Of a DNA stretch of 64,000 nt, positions 28,349-37,658 are shown piece by piece. The stretch is from assembly GCF_000379685.1 (NCBI RefSeq), contig NZ_KB903251.1:186001-250000 (forward strand). Direction: 5' to 3'. The position numbers and the translations under genes were made by a program. Numbering within the stretch: the first letter of the stretch is position 1; each line of letters starts with the position of its first letter. The notes beneath the pieces were generated by a model. It was not told the DNA's origin. It did not search any database and was given only the letters and a program-made list of their open reading frames with translations. Source of the DNA: Catelliglobosispora koreensis DSM 44566 (lineage in GTDB: Bacteria; Actinomycetota; Actinomycetes; Mycobacteriales; Micromonosporaceae).

Positions 28349-28747
28349 GTGCGCTATACGTACCACTGCGCGCTGCGCTGGTCCGATCTGGACGCCTACG
28401 GGCACGTGAACAACGCGCGCTTCCTCACCCTTTATGAGGAGGCGCGCGTTGCCATGATGTTCATCGGGGCGCGGGAAGCTGGGCTGACGTCCTTTGAAGA
28501 GGGCATCGTCATCGCCCGGCACGAAGTGGATTACCTGCGTCCCGTGGACTACGGCGATCCGGTGCGCATCGAGCTGTGGATCGACGAGATTCGCCCGTCG
28601 CGGTTCACGGTCGCCTACGAGCTGTTTGACGGCGACCTGCTCGCCAGCAGAGCCCGTTCCGTGTGCGTTCCATTCGACTTGGACAGACAGCGCCCACGGC
28701 GGCTCACAGACGAAGAGCAGACTTTCCTCAAGCCATGGCAGATCTAG
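28349..28747 (+). CDS. Acyl-CoA thioesterase (4HBT hot-dog fold)
   Basis: The 132-residue protein has the hot-dog thioesterase motif RWSDLDAYGHVNNARFLTLYEEAR, where the Asp after DLDAYGHVNN is catalytic, and DYLRPVDYGDPVRIE in the second strand pair. It starts with GTG five bases after ettA and probably shares its transcript. The acyl-CoA substrate is unknown. Confidence 0.9.
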   Translation: MRYTYHCALRWSDLDAYGHVNNARFLTLYEEARVAMMFIGAREAGLTSFEEGIVIARHEVDYLRPVDYGDPVRIELWIDEIRPSRFTVAYELFDGDLLASRARSVCVPFDLDRQRPRRLTDEEQTFLKPWQI

Positions 28748-29286
28748 CCGTCTTCCGCGCCCAGTTGCTGCGCTTCGACCCGGCGGCGCTGGTGCGCGTG
28801 CAAGACGGTCTGGCGTGGGCGAAGCTGCCCTGGGACGTGTTCGTCGGCGTTGCCTGCGATGCCCCAGAAGGGGTCATCTCAGCGGTCGATGGTTCCGCTG
28901 CGGACGGCCAATGGCGCGGGGCACTGCCTCCTGTCTCCGCCCCGGCGGTGGAGTCCATTCCGGCGTCCGCATTGAAGAGCGCCGCTGCCGCGGCCGCTAA
29001 AACGCTCCGTGAGATGACCGGGCGGGCCGGAGAACGGGCGATTCGTGACGCCCTGCTGGACCACATCGTGGTACGCGGAGAGTCCGATGTGGACGGCACG
29101 CCTTTCGCTGTGCCGCAACGGCTTGTGCAAGCCATGGTCCGGATGGATCTGCTCGGCTCCGCGGCGGTGACCGTGCGCGTGAGCGGCCCCTGGACCGGCC
29201 TAACCTCCGAACTTGGCTTGGCGTTTTACCGCCTCGGTAATCCATTGTCTGTTCGGCCGATAGTTAATCAAGCGTTCGGCCGGTAG
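28735..29286 (+). CDS. Conserved hypothetical protein downstream of the thioesterase
   Basis: The 183-residue product has no motif I can name. It is rich in alanine and valine with a helical central part (ALKSAAAAAAKTLREMTG) and shows no signal peptide or membrane helix. The ATG at 28735 overlaps the last 13 bases of the thioesterase gene, so it belongs to the ettA transcription unit. Gene order ettA-thioesterase-this protein is frequent in actinobacteria in my experience, which supports its being real. Confidence 0.7.
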   Translation: MADLAVFRAQLLRFDPAALVRVQDGLAWAKLPWDVFVGVACDAPEGVISAVDGSAADGQWRGALPPVSAPAVESIPASALKSAAAAAAKTLREMTGRAGERAIRDALLDHIVVRGESDVDGTPFAVPQRLVQAMVRMDLLGSAAVTVRVSGPWTGLTSELGLAFYRLGNPLSVRPIVNQAFGR

Positions 29287-29487
29287 GGCTCATACCTTTG
29301 GACACCACCCGTCGGTAAGGGGCTGACGAAAGCGGGGCCCAACGGGTAGCCTCACGCCTCGGGATCTACTGAGGGTAGGCAGGCGGCTCCACTCAGCTGA
29401 TGAAGCGGTCCGATTTGCATACCTGAATTTGTTGTTCACGGGGGGAGGCGGCTTCTTTGCATTTGCTGGGAGAAGGGGGCGTGAACG

Positions 29488-30060
29488 ATGGCATGGTGGT
29501 CGTGGCGATGGTCAGACCAGCCGGGGCGGACCGAGGTTGCGCGTGAACGGGTGGTCCCACCGCGACGCGAATCGATCTATTGTCCAGATGATCTATCGAG
29601 TCTTGATGGATTGCCATCTATTCCTATGGAGAACGATATCAACCCGCCGGTCAGTTTGCGGCGGGTCGCCTGCACACTGGACCTGCTAGACGTTCGCCAT
29701 TTGTCCGACGGTGAATCTAGCTTGCTGGCGTTGTGGGAACGGCACGCGCTGCTATTCGGCATCGAGGGACCAGACGACGAGATCCTCGTCATCCGGGCCC
29801 GGCCACACGCGACTGTCCCACCTGAACTGTCCGAATTGGCCTATCGCGCCGTAAACGAGTGGAACCATGCCCGCCGGTTCGCCAAGGCATATGTTGGCGA
29901 CCCGACCGAGCGCGGTCAGCTGCCTATCTTCGCGGAGTGGCAAGTGCCCATGCGCTCAGGCATCCACGACGCGTTGCTGCTCGAAATCGTGGACACCGCC
30001 AAATCAGTCTCGACGACGTTCGTCGACTGGCTGCACGGCGACGGTGGCCTGTTGTTCTAG
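29488..30060 (+). CDS. YbjN domain-containing protein
   Basis: The 190-residue protein has the YbjN/secretion-chaperone-like core: LLALWERHALLFGIEGPDDEILVIRAR in the middle, LAYRAVNEWNHARRFAKAYV, and a helical C-terminus. The first 45 residues are basic and proline-rich and may be disordered. A purine-rich RBS precedes the ATG. Its cellular role is unknown. It stands alone and ends in a clear hairpin. Confidence 0.75.
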   Translation: MAWWSWRWSDQPGRTEVARERVVPPRRESIYCPDDLSSLDGLPSIPMENDINPPVSLRRVACTLDLLDVRHLSDGESSLLALWERHALLFGIEGPDDEILVIRARPHATVPPELSELAYRAVNEWNHARRFAKAYVGDPTERGQLPIFAEWQVPMRSGIHDALLLEIVDTAKSVSTTFVDWLHGDGGLLF

Positions 30061-30084
30061 TGCGAAGAATTGGGGCTTCGCACT
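30059..30084 (+). terminator. Hairpin terminator after the YbjN gene
   Basis: Arms agtgcgaag (30059-30067) and cttcgcact (30076-30084) overlap the stop codon and pair over 9 bp, followed by a short T pair. It lies between convergent genes. Confidence 0.6.
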
Positions 30085-30170
30085 TTGCCGGATCGTGCCG
30101 CTCGAAGGTGCTATGCACCCGAGGAAAGCGGCGCTGCGCACTTCCCATCGTGCGGCGCCGAAGCTGATTC

Positions 30171-31409
30171 TCAGCCGGCGCCGGGGAAGAGCCCGATTCG
30201 GCCGTGATACTCGCGGGCGAGCTCGTCGGTGTCAGAACCGGCGAGCAATCCCTTGCTCGTCAACGCGAACGCGCGTACGCCGACACCCCGGCTGCGCGTT
30301 GGATTCCAGTCCAGGGCCTTGCCCGAGACCGGGTCCAAAGCAGCCAGACCCGGCCGGTCCACCGCGCCGGGCCCGGCCGACTCGTGCCCATACGGGTTGT
30401 CCATCCAGCGCTGGTGGCCACCGACGTAAACCGCTGAGTCCGAGATCTCAACGGCGTAAAGCGAGTCGCCGCCGGTGTGGTTGACCCACGTGGGTTTGAC
30501 TTCATCGTCGGCGTAGGTCTCAAAGCGCGACGCGGTGTCGCAGAGCTTCAGCACGCTGTTTTGCCGGCCGGTCGTCACGATGACGAAGTAACTGCCGTCA
30601 GGCGCGAAATCAACGGCCCGCATGTAGGTGTCGAAGCCCGCACGGCACGGGCGGTTGAAAGCGTCCGTCCACCAAGGAGCGAGCACCGGCTCGCGCCCCG
30701 TCAGATCGAACATGGCGGCCTGAACGCGGAAATCCCCACCGGCCTCCGTCATCGCCCCGATCGCGATCAGACGGTCGCCCTGAGGCGATACGGCGATGTC
30801 TTCCACTTTGACCCGCCCGATCTCCGGAGCGGACAGTCGCGCGTCGAAGGCGTCCACGGCGCCCGTGCGTGGATCCAGCTTCGCCAGGCCGCTGCGTTTG
30901 ACCCCGTTGATAGCCGAGAAGGTGCCACCAACGTAGAGCGAGCCATTGGTGTACTCGATGCCCCGCACATCGCCCCAGTCCACCGCGGCCGTGAACTCCG
31001 CCACCGGCTGCCCCGTCGCTAGGTCGAGTTGCGTGATCCCACGCTGATCGCGGTCGCCGACGCGGTGAAACCTGCCGCCGACGTAAACCGTGTTGCCTGG
31101 TCCCGGTTCAAGCGACATCACGGAGCCGTCCAGCCAGGGCTCAAAACTCAGAATCCGCCCGGTACTCAGGGAGAACGCGAACAAATACCAAAGTTCGCGG
31201 ACCGGACCGCCGTCGCTTTCCGTGACCCCGGTGAAGTCCCCGCCCACGACGACGGTGTCGCCGACCGTCGTGATCGCACGGACCTGCCCGTCCATGACGT
31301 GCGGCGTCCAGTCCACGGGATCTTCGCCAACGGTCCATCCCGGAGTGGCTGTCGCTGGCACAGCGAAAGCTAGGAGCAGGACACTGAGGGCAAGCACAAT
31401 CCGCCGCAT
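30171..31409 (-). CDS. Secreted beta-propeller protein (delta-60-like repeats)
   Basis: From the ATG at 31409 the 412-residue protein starts with a signal peptide (MRRIVLALSVLLLAFAVPATA, cleavage near ATA-TPG). The mature part is a series of blades with similar motifs VVVGGDFTGV, VYVGGRFHRVG, LYVGGTFSAING and VYVGGHQRW, matching the delta-60/DUF5122 propeller type. The role is unknown; such proteins are often exported structural or binding modules. The longer frame from 31547 overlaps the truncated globin and is rejected. Confidence 0.85.
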   Translation of the reverse strand: MRRIVLALSVLLLAFAVPATATPGWTVGEDPVDWTPHVMDGQVRAITTVGDTVVVGGDFTGVTESDGGPVRELWYLFAFSLSTGRILSFEPWLDGSVMSLEPGPGNTVYVGGRFHRVGDRDQRGITQLDLATGQPVAEFTAAVDWGDVRGIEYTNGSLYVGGTFSAINGVKRSGLAKLDPRTGAVDAFDARLSAPEIGRVKVEDIAVSPQGDRLIAIGAMTEAGGDFRVQAAMFDLTGREPVLAPWWTDAFNRPCRAGFDTYMRAVDFAPDGSYFVIVTTGRQNSVLKLCDTASRFETYADDEVKPTWVNHTGGDSLYAVEISDSAVYVGGHQRWMDNPYGHESAGPGAVDRPGLAALDPVSGKALDWNPTRSRGVGVRAFALTSKGLLAGSDTDELAREYHGRIGLFPGAG

Positions 31410-31432
31410 AAACGGCTTAACGAACGAGGGTC

Positions 31433-31822
31433 CTACTCCGTGTTCACCATGAAGAAAGCCGCGCGCTCCAAGTAGTCCCAGAGCATCTTGTCGAGTTCGG
31501 GGGACAGCTCCAGCACGCTGACCGCATGGCGCATGTGCTTGAGCCACGCGTCACGGGCCGCCGCGTCCACGACGAAGGGCATGTGACGCTGGCGCAGCCG
31601 GGGATGGCCTCGCTCTTCGGAATACGTCTTGGGGCCGCCCCAGTACTGCATGAGGAACAGCCGCAGGCGGTCCTTGGCCGGGCCGAGGTCTTCCTCGGGA
31701 TACATCGGGCGCAGCAGGGGATCGTCGGCCACCCCGGCGTAGAACTCGTCGACGAGCAGCCGGAACGTGTCTTCACCGCCTAGGGCGGTGTAGTAGTCAG
31801 CAGGGGTGGCATCAGCGGTCAC
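31433..31822 (-). CDS. glbO: Group II truncated hemoglobin
   Basis: The 129-residue protein has the group II trHb pattern: TALGGEDTFRLLVDEFYAGV, then MYPEEDLGPAKDRLRLFLMQYWGGP, the proximal His in RLRQRHMPF and Trp G8 in DAWLKHM. Such globins bind oxygen and handle NO or peroxide in the cytosol. The gene is followed 23 bases later by the secreted propeller gene, probably by chance of strand packing. Confidence 0.93.
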   Translation of the reverse strand: MTADATPADYYTALGGEDTFRLLVDEFYAGVADDPLLRPMYPEEDLGPAKDRLRLFLMQYWGGPKTYSEERGHPRLRQRHMPFVVDAAARDAWLKHMRHAVSVLELSPELDKMLWDYLERAAFFMVNTE

Positions 31823-31831
31823 GCCCCAAGG

Positions 31832-33154
31832 TTATCCGGCCGCTGTGGCCTGGTTCAGCCGCCGGGCACGCTCGATGGCGGCCGTGAAGAGGTCTTTGCT
31901 CGGCCAGAAGATGACGGCAGTGAGCAGCACCACGCCAAAGGCGGCTAGTCCCCACCAGCCGACGACCACCGGGAGGACCGAAGCGGGCATGGCCAGGCTG
32001 CCGATCGCGAGCACCGAAGCGCCCTGGATCACCTGAAGCCCGCTCTGCACCACCCCAAACGCCCGTGCGCGGTGAGTCGACGGGAGTGCTTGCACGAACA
32101 TGCCGTTGGCGGTCGGCAGCACTCCGGCGACAGCGATGCCGGTGGAGGCACCGATCAGGCACACGACTGGCAGAGAGGGGCTGAGCAACGCTGGAATGAG
32201 CGTCAGCGGGGCGATGAGCGCCAACGGGCGCACCAGCCGCTGGCGTGCCGCCGGAGGGACCAGACGGCCGATGAGCAGACCGCCGACGATGAACCCGGCG
32301 CCGTGCGAAACAGTGATCAAAGTCTGATAGAGGCTGTGCTGGCTCTGGCTTGACGGTTCCAGGCTGTCAGCCCACACCACGGCCATGCCTTCTTGCACGG
32401 CGGCGACGAGCATGAGGGAAAACACCAGCAGCGTGATCGCGCGCAGCGCTGGCGTGCCAAAGACGACCCGGAATCCATCGCCCGTCTCACGCAGGATGTT
32501 GCGCCGTTCGTCCCCGGCGGCCACCGCGGGCCGTCGTTTGATGAACATCATGATCAGGATGCCGGAGACCCCGAATGTGGCGGCATTGATGAGCAAGGCC
32601 ATCCGCGGATCGATCGCCGCGAGCACGCCACCGGCGCTGTATCCGGCGATCTGGGCCGCCTGCGCCATGCTCGCCTGCACGGACACGCCAACGACGAGCC
32701 GGTCGCCGGTCAGCAGCGTGGCCACGAGAGCCGACCGCGACGCTTCGTAGGGCGGATTGCCAAGGGCGGTAAGGAAAAGGAGCCCGATCATCGCCCACAC
32801 CGGCAAACCGGGCAGAGCCACCAACGCGATCGTGACCATGCGCGCGAAGTCACTGAAGATCATCACACTGCGCCGGGGCAGCCGCTCGGCGACGGCCGTG
32901 AGCACCGGCCCGATGACGATCCAGGGTGCGTAACTGATCGCGAACGCCGCTGCGGTCACCACGGGTGACTGGGTCTGGTGGAAGATCAGCGCCGCGACCG
33001 CGATCTTGGCGAGATAGTCACCGACCCACGACAGGACGGTCGCCGAAAAGAGCGCACGATACTCGCGGATCGCGAACACTTCACGAAAGGTTGCCTGACG
33101 CTCCGGGTTCGGTGGTTCGCTGGGTGCAGAGCTGGTGCTTACGGGGTGTGGCAC
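31832..33154 (-). CDS. MFS transporter
   Basis: The 440-residue protein has about 12 hydrophobic segments and a basic loop after segment 2 (AERLPRRSVMIFSDFARM) like MFS motif A. The overall form resembles the MFS_3 (enterobactin exporter EntS-like) branch: FREVFAIREYRALFSATVLSWVGDYLAKIAV. It probably exports a small molecule; the substrate cannot be told. No biosynthetic genes are adjacent. Confidence 0.88.
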   Translation of the reverse strand: MPHPVSTSSAPSEPPNPERQATFREVFAIREYRALFSATVLSWVGDYLAKIAVAALIFHQTQSPVVTAAAFAISYAPWIVIGPVLTAVAERLPRRSVMIFSDFARMVTIALVALPGLPVWAMIGLLFLTALGNPPYEASRSALVATLLTGDRLVVGVSVQASMAQAAQIAGYSAGGVLAAIDPRMALLINAATFGVSGILIMMFIKRRPAVAAGDERRNILRETGDGFRVVFGTPALRAITLLVFSLMLVAAVQEGMAVVWADSLEPSSQSQHSLYQTLITVSHGAGFIVGGLLIGRLVPPAARQRLVRPLALIAPLTLIPALLSPSLPVVCLIGASTGIAVAGVLPTANGMFVQALPSTHRARAFGVVQSGLQVIQGASVLAIGSLAMPASVLPVVVGWWGLAAFGVVLLTAVIFWPSKDLFTAAIERARRLNQATAAG

Positions 33155-33272
33155 CGGCTATCCTCCATTGATCATGATGAGCACACTGCACCTGGGGATG
33201 AGTCATCGTGACGCACCCTTGCGCCCCTTGACTGCCGTGATTCTGCCCGATTGGCCGATGATGCGCTAGCCC

Positions 33273-34274
33273 CTATGGCTGACGAGGTGACTCATCGGGG
33301 GAGGACGGCCTAATGACCCGGCCTGCCTGCATTTGTGCCGTGATTCCGGAGGAGTTCAGGGCCTCGGTGAGACGCAATCTCAGCTCCCGCTGAACGTCGA
33401 TCTGGCGCTCGGAGGGAGTCTTGCAGATGACCCGCATGATCGTGCCATCGATGGTGATCTGCTCGACTCCGGCCAGGTAGGGCGGCTCGATGAAGTCGTT
33501 GGCGTGGACCGGGTCGGCGGCATAGGTGTCGATGGCCTGGCGCAGCACGACCGACGCTTCCTCGACCGAGGCGAAGCCGATCGGAACATCGATGAGCAGC
33601 TGGGCCCAGCCCTGGCTCTTGTTGCCGATCCGGATGATCTCTCCATTGCGGACGTACCACAGCACGCCCCGGGCGTCGCGCAGCGTGACCGTCCGCAGGC
33701 CCACGGACTCGACGACACCGATCGCCTCGCCGGTGTCGATGACGTCGCCGACCCCGTATTGATCCTCCAGCAGCATGAACAGCCCGGCGATCATGTCCTT
33801 CACGAGTGTCTGCGCCCCAAAGCCCAGTGCGACACCGGCGATGCCGAGGCTCGTCAGAAGCGGCGCCAAGTTGAACCCGAACAGGTCGAGCACCATCAAG
33901 AACGCGATCGAGAAGACGATGACCGTGACGACGCTTTTGAGCACCGAGCCGATCGCCTCGGCCCGCTGGCGCCGGCGCTCCGGCACGAGTCCCGGAGCCG
34001 GGGCCGGCATCTTTTCACGCAGGGGACGCAGGAACGCTGGAACACGCCCGGCCGCGGTGCGCTCCACGATTTTGTTGATGGAGTGGTTGAGCAGGGCCCG
34101 CACGATCATCGCGAACAGGAGGATGAGCAGGATCCGCACAGGCTGGACCACGAGGTAGTAGCCGCCGTCGGTCAGCCAGTTGTCGCCGACCCAGTTATAG
34201 ATCTGCTGACATACCTTGTCATCGGGGCGGCAAGCGGAAGACGGGGAAGTACTCGGCACGGGCTCCAGGCGCAT
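33273..34274 (-). CDS. MscS-type mechanosensitive ion channel
   Basis: The 333-residue protein has three or four membrane segments in the N-terminal 160 residues. The pore-lining MscS helix LGIAGVALGFGAQTLVKDMIAGLFMLLEDQ-like stretch lies at about residues 145-175, followed by YGVGDVIDTGEAIGVVESVGLRTVTLRD (beta domain). It releases solutes on hypo-osmotic shock in the inner membrane. Its C-terminal domain is short. Confidence 0.93.
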   Translation of the reverse strand: MRLEPVPSTSPSSACRPDDKVCQQIYNWVGDNWLTDGGYYLVVQPVRILLILLFAMIVRALLNHSINKIVERTAAGRVPAFLRPLREKMPAPAPGLVPERRRQRAEAIGSVLKSVVTVIVFSIAFLMVLDLFGFNLAPLLTSLGIAGVALGFGAQTLVKDMIAGLFMLLEDQYGVGDVIDTGEAIGVVESVGLRTVTLRDARGVLWYVRNGEIIRIGNKSQGWAQLLIDVPIGFASVEEASVVLRQAIDTYAADPVHANDFIEPPYLAGVEQITIDGTIMRVICKTPSERQIDVQRELRLRLTEALNSSGITAQMQAGRVIRPSSPDESPRQP

Positions 34275-34431
34275 ACCTACTGTGGTACCGCATCGGCCGC
34301 CTTAAGGGTTAGTTGGCCCCCCGGACATTTTCGGCAAATGCCATATTCATCGGCGGTCTGCGAATTTGTTGGTGCAATAGTGGCATCAATCAGGGACGAT
34401 GGTCACAGGTTCGAGCGGAAGGTTAAAGCTG

Positions 34432-34959
34432 ATGCCTGACATACGACCCATACCGAGCTCGGTAGCGCTGCTATTAAATGCCACCTACGAGCCGCTGTGT
34501 GTCGTGTCAGTGCGAAGAGCCGCGATCCTTGTCCTATCGGGAAAAGCCGTCTGTGTCGCCGATGGTGATGGTGTGCTGCACAGTGCCCGGCGCGAGGTGC
34601 CGGTGCCGCTCGTGATCCGGCTTTCCCGTTACGTGCGCGTGCCCTACCGCGCTCACGTGGGCCTTTCGCGCAGAGCCATTTTCGCCCGTGATGGCGGGCG
34701 ATGCGTTTACTGCCAAGGGTCGGCGGAAACGATAGACCATGTACACCCCCGATCCAAGGGCGGTGAGCACGCGTGGGACAACGTGGTGGCCGCCTGCGCC
34801 AAATGTAACCACCACAAAGGTGACAAGACGCTAGCCGAACTCGGCTGGCGTCTCGCCGTTAAGCCCACCGTGCCGCATGGCAACGCCTGGCGGATCCTCG
34901 GGCACCGCGTGCCCGATCCGCGTTGGGCCAACTGGCTAGAGCCCGCGCTAAGCCTTTAA
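34432..34959 (+). CDS. HNH endonuclease
   Basis: The 175-residue protein has an N-terminal part VALLLNATYEPLCVVSVRRAAILVL typical of actinobacterial HNH proteins, then the zinc-bound HNH core: CVYCQGSAETIDHVHPRSKGG, WDNVVAACAKCNHHKGDKT. This family is chromosomal and single-gene in many actinobacteria, with unclear function. GGAAGG about 9 bases upstream supports the ATG at 34432. Confidence 0.92.
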   Translation: MPDIRPIPSSVALLLNATYEPLCVVSVRRAAILVLSGKAVCVADGDGVLHSARREVPVPLVIRLSRYVRVPYRAHVGLSRRAIFARDGGRCVYCQGSAETIDHVHPRSKGGEHAWDNVVAACAKCNHHKGDKTLAELGWRLAVKPTVPHGNAWRILGHRVPDPRWANWLEPALSL

Positions 34960-34963
34960 GCGC

Positions 34964-35572
34964 CTAGGCCTTGTGCGAGCTGACCAGGCTCGCGAAAACG
35001 ATGACGTTGTCGGCGTAGCCGGTTTCACCGCCGACCCATGCGCCGCCACACGTGATGAGCCGCAGCGAAGGCCGGCTGAAGTCTTGGTACACCCGGGGAA
35101 CTGGCACGTGGTCCTTGTTGAACTGCTCGACGGAATTCACCTCGAACACAGCCACTTGCCTGTCCCGGCGCACGATTTCGATTTTCGCGCCGGGCGTCAG
35201 CTCCTTGAGCCGGTGGAACACGGCCGGTTTGTCTTTGGTATCAACGTGTCCCACGATGACCGCAGGGCCGAATTGGCCCGGCGTCGGTCCTTCGCGATAC
35301 CACCCGGCCTCGTTGCGCAGGTTCAGCGACGGGGTCGCGATCGTCCCGTCCTTGTCCTTGCCAACGCCGTGCACGGGTGCCGCTACACCGATCGCGGGGA
35401 TGCGGATTTTGGAGGGCGGGCTAGGGTCCAGGACCGGAAAGTCATGCGGCGGCGCCTTGCTGTCAGCCTGGAAGAAGCTCTTGAGGCTAAAGCCATGCTG
35501 GCGGCCGATTCCAATGCCGACACTGAACAGGCCGGCGACCACTAGCAGCGCCGCGAGCGGCTTGAGCTTCAC
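34964..35572 (-). CDS. Class F sortase
   Basis: The 202-residue protein has an N-terminal membrane helix (LAALLVVAGLFSVGIGIGRQ) and a sortase domain with the catalytic His in AVIVGHVDTK, Cys in LRLITCGGAW, and a conserved acidic/Arg region at the end (ETGYADNVIVFA). It is membrane-anchored with the active site outside. It overlaps the preceding gene by 4 bases (ATGA). That gene encodes a protein with a C-terminal anchor, so it is the likely substrate. Confidence 0.92.
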   Translation of the reverse strand: MKLKPLAALLVVAGLFSVGIGIGRQHGFSLKSFFQADSKAPPHDFPVLDPSPPSKIRIPAIGVAAPVHGVGKDKDGTIATPSLNLRNEAGWYREGPTPGQFGPAVIVGHVDTKDKPAVFHRLKELTPGAKIEIVRRDRQVAVFEVNSVEQFNKDHVPVPRVYQDFSRPSLRLITCGGAWVGGETGYADNVIVFASLVSSHKA

Positions 35573-36081
35573 GACGAGGCGGACTCGCGGCGCCTGCGCG
35601 CCACAAACAACATCAGGCCACCAGCCAAGGCGATCACGCCACCCGCGCCGATCATCATGTTGGTGGTGCCGGTGCCGCCGCTGGCCAGATAACCGCCGCC
35701 CGTCTTGGGACCGCGCGACTTGAAGTCGTTGTTGACGACGTTCAGCGTTGTCGTGGCGGTCTGCTGGCTTGGGCAGGTCAGCCGCACCTTGTACGCCCCG
35801 GCCGCGGTGTTGCCCGGGACGGTGGCCCGTCCACGATGCAGGTATTTGCCGTTGCGGTCAGGAGTGGGGGTAATGGTCACGACCCCGAAAGCGTCGGAGC
35901 TGACCGTGGCGGGGTTGACGTTGTCGCCGCAGTTAGCTTCGATCTCGACCTGATAACCAGCCTGGATGGTGCTCGGCGTGATCCGGAGGTACTCCCCGTC
36001 GGCGTACGCCGGGACAGGTGCTGCCAATAGGGCGGCGGCACCGGCTGTCACGGCGAAGGCCCGTAGTACAGACCGCATCAT
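35569..36081 (-). CDS. Secreted protein with C-terminal membrane anchor and basic tail (candidate sortase substrate)
   Basis: From the ATG at 36081 the 170-residue precursor has a signal peptide (AFAVTAGAAALLAAPVPAYA), an Ig/bacterial-type beta domain with paired cysteines (EANCGDN and RLTCPSQQ), then GGGYLASGGTGTTN, a membrane helix (MMIGAGGVIALAGGLMLFV) and the tail ARRRRES. There is no classic LPXTG; the LASGG region sits where a sorting signal would be. It is translationally coupled to the class F sortase, which supports a dedicated pair. Confidence 0.8.
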   Translation of the reverse strand: MMRSVLRAFAVTAGAAALLAAPVPAYADGEYLRITPSTIQAGYQVEIEANCGDNVNPATVSSDAFGVVTITPTPDRNGKYLHRGRATVPGNTAAGAYKVRLTCPSQQTATTTLNVVNNDFKSRGPKTGGGYLASGGTGTTNMMIGAGGVIALAGGLMLFVARRRRESASS

Positions 36082-36158
36082 TCCCCCTCGAAAAGGACTT
36101 CTAGTGACCAAAGCATCTCATTGCGGCACGGATGTGAGCTGGGAAACGTGAAAAGTAG

Positions 36159-37646
36159 ATGAGATATCGTCGGCCTGTGTCGCTCAATGAAGACGGCGCC
36201 AGGCGGCTTGACCAGGCCGACCCGGGTCTCCGTGATCTTTTTCTGATCCCGCCTGCCGACGGTGGCAACTACGCCGAAGCTGCTTATATGGCAGGCAACT
36301 CGCTCGGTTTGCAGCCCAAGGCCACTCGTGCCGAGCTGCTAGAAGACCTCGACGCCTGGGCCCAGCTCGGGGTTGAGGGCCACTTGGACGCCAAGCGCCC
36401 CTGGCTGCCGTATCACGAATTGCTCACGGGACCAGCGGCGCGGCTTGTCGGCGGTCTGCCGGAAGAGACCGTCATCATGAACTCGCTGACGGTCAACCTG
36501 CACTTCCTGATGGTGTCTTTCTACCGGCCACGCCCGGGGCGCGACCGCATCGTCATTGAGGATTCGGCTTTTCCGTCCGACAGCTACGCGGTCCGCAGCC
36601 AGGCCCGTTTCCATGGCCTCGATCCAGACCAAGTGGTGGTACGCCTTGAGCCCGCCGACGTCGTGAGCTATCTCGAGGCTGAAGGCGAAACCGTCGCCCT
36701 GGTGCTGCTCGGTGGCGTGAACTACCTGACCGGCGAGCTGATGGACATCCCCGGCATCACGGAACTGGCCCAGCGCAAGGGCGCCATCGCCGGCTGGGAT
36801 CTCGCGCACGCGGCGGGCAACGTTCCGCTGCGGCTGCACGACTGGGGCGTCGACTTCGCGGCCTGGTGTTCGTATAAGTACCTGAACTCCGGGCCGGGTG
36901 CCCTCGCCGGAGCGTTCGTGCACGAGCGGCACTTGGCTGACGAGACGCTGCAACGGTTTGAGGGCTGGTGGAGCACTGATCCGGCCACCCGGTTCAAGAT
37001 GGCGCCGGTCGCGACTCCACTGCCCAAAGTGGACGCATGGCAGGTGTCGAATCCGCCCATCTTCGCGATGGGGCCGGTGCGCACGTCACTCGAACTATTC
37101 GATCGCGTGGGCATGGAAACGCTGCGCCAGCGGTCCGTCAAGCTGACCGGCTATCTGGAATCCCTTCTGGACAAGGCGTTCCCGCGACCCGTCACGCCGG
37201 CTTGGCCGTCCTTCGACCCGCCGTTTGAGACCGAGCGGCTCAAGCGGGACCCCTTCGGCACCACTGCCGCCTTCGTGCCGGATCAGCCGGAAGGGTTGCA
37301 CCGCACCGGATCCCGCGATCCGAAGGACCCGTTCGCGTCCAGCGTGCCGTTCGTGGCGCCGACAGTGCAAGTCCCGCCGAGCCAGCAGGCGATGCCGGTC
37401 AGCCCCTATCCGGTGATCGTGACGCCGCGGGATCCAGAGCGCCGGGGATCGCAACTGTCGCTGCGGATTCCGGGCGGCAAGGGTGCGGGTGACCTGGCCC
37501 GCCGGCTGCGTCACGAGCACGGTGTCGTCGCTGACGCACGCGAACCCGACGTGCTCCGCCTGGCGCCCACGGCACTCTATTCGTCCTATCACGACTGCTG
37601 GCGCGCTGTCGCCGCCCTCGCCTCAATCTACGGAGCACAGCTATGA
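36159..37646 (+). CDS. kynU: Kynureninase KynU with an unusual proline-rich insertion
   Basis: The 495-residue protein is a PLP fold type I enzyme. It has YMAGNSLGLQPKA at the start, VIMNSLTVNLHFLM, GWDLAHAAGNVPL, the PLP lysine in WCSYKYLNSGPGA and WWSTDPATRFKM. It cleaves 3-hydroxykynurenine (or kynurenine) to 3-hydroxyanthranilate and alanine. It is about 75 residues longer than usual, because a Pro-rich segment at about residues 345-420 (FDPPFETERLK to VQVPPSQQAMP) interrupts the small domain. It opens the kynurenine operon. The start may be ATG 36159 or GTG 36177. Confidence 0.95.
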   Translation: MRYRRPVSLNEDGARRLDQADPGLRDLFLIPPADGGNYAEAAYMAGNSLGLQPKATRAELLEDLDAWAQLGVEGHLDAKRPWLPYHELLTGPAARLVGGLPEETVIMNSLTVNLHFLMVSFYRPRPGRDRIVIEDSAFPSDSYAVRSQARFHGLDPDQVVVRLEPADVVSYLEAEGETVALVLLGGVNYLTGELMDIPGITELAQRKGAIAGWDLAHAAGNVPLRLHDWGVDFAAWCSYKYLNSGPGALAGAFVHERHLADETLQRFEGWWSTDPATRFKMAPVATPLPKVDAWQVSNPPIFAMGPVRTSLELFDRVGMETLRQRSVKLTGYLESLLDKAFPRPVTPAWPSFDPPFETERLKRDPFGTTAAFVPDQPEGLHRTGSRDPKDPFASSVPFVAPTVQVPPSQQAMPVSPYPVIVTPRDPERRGSQLSLRIPGGKGAGDLARRLRHEHGVVADAREPDVLRLAPTALYSSYHDCWRAVAALASIYGAQL

Positions 37647-37658
37647 GCGCCCCATCTC

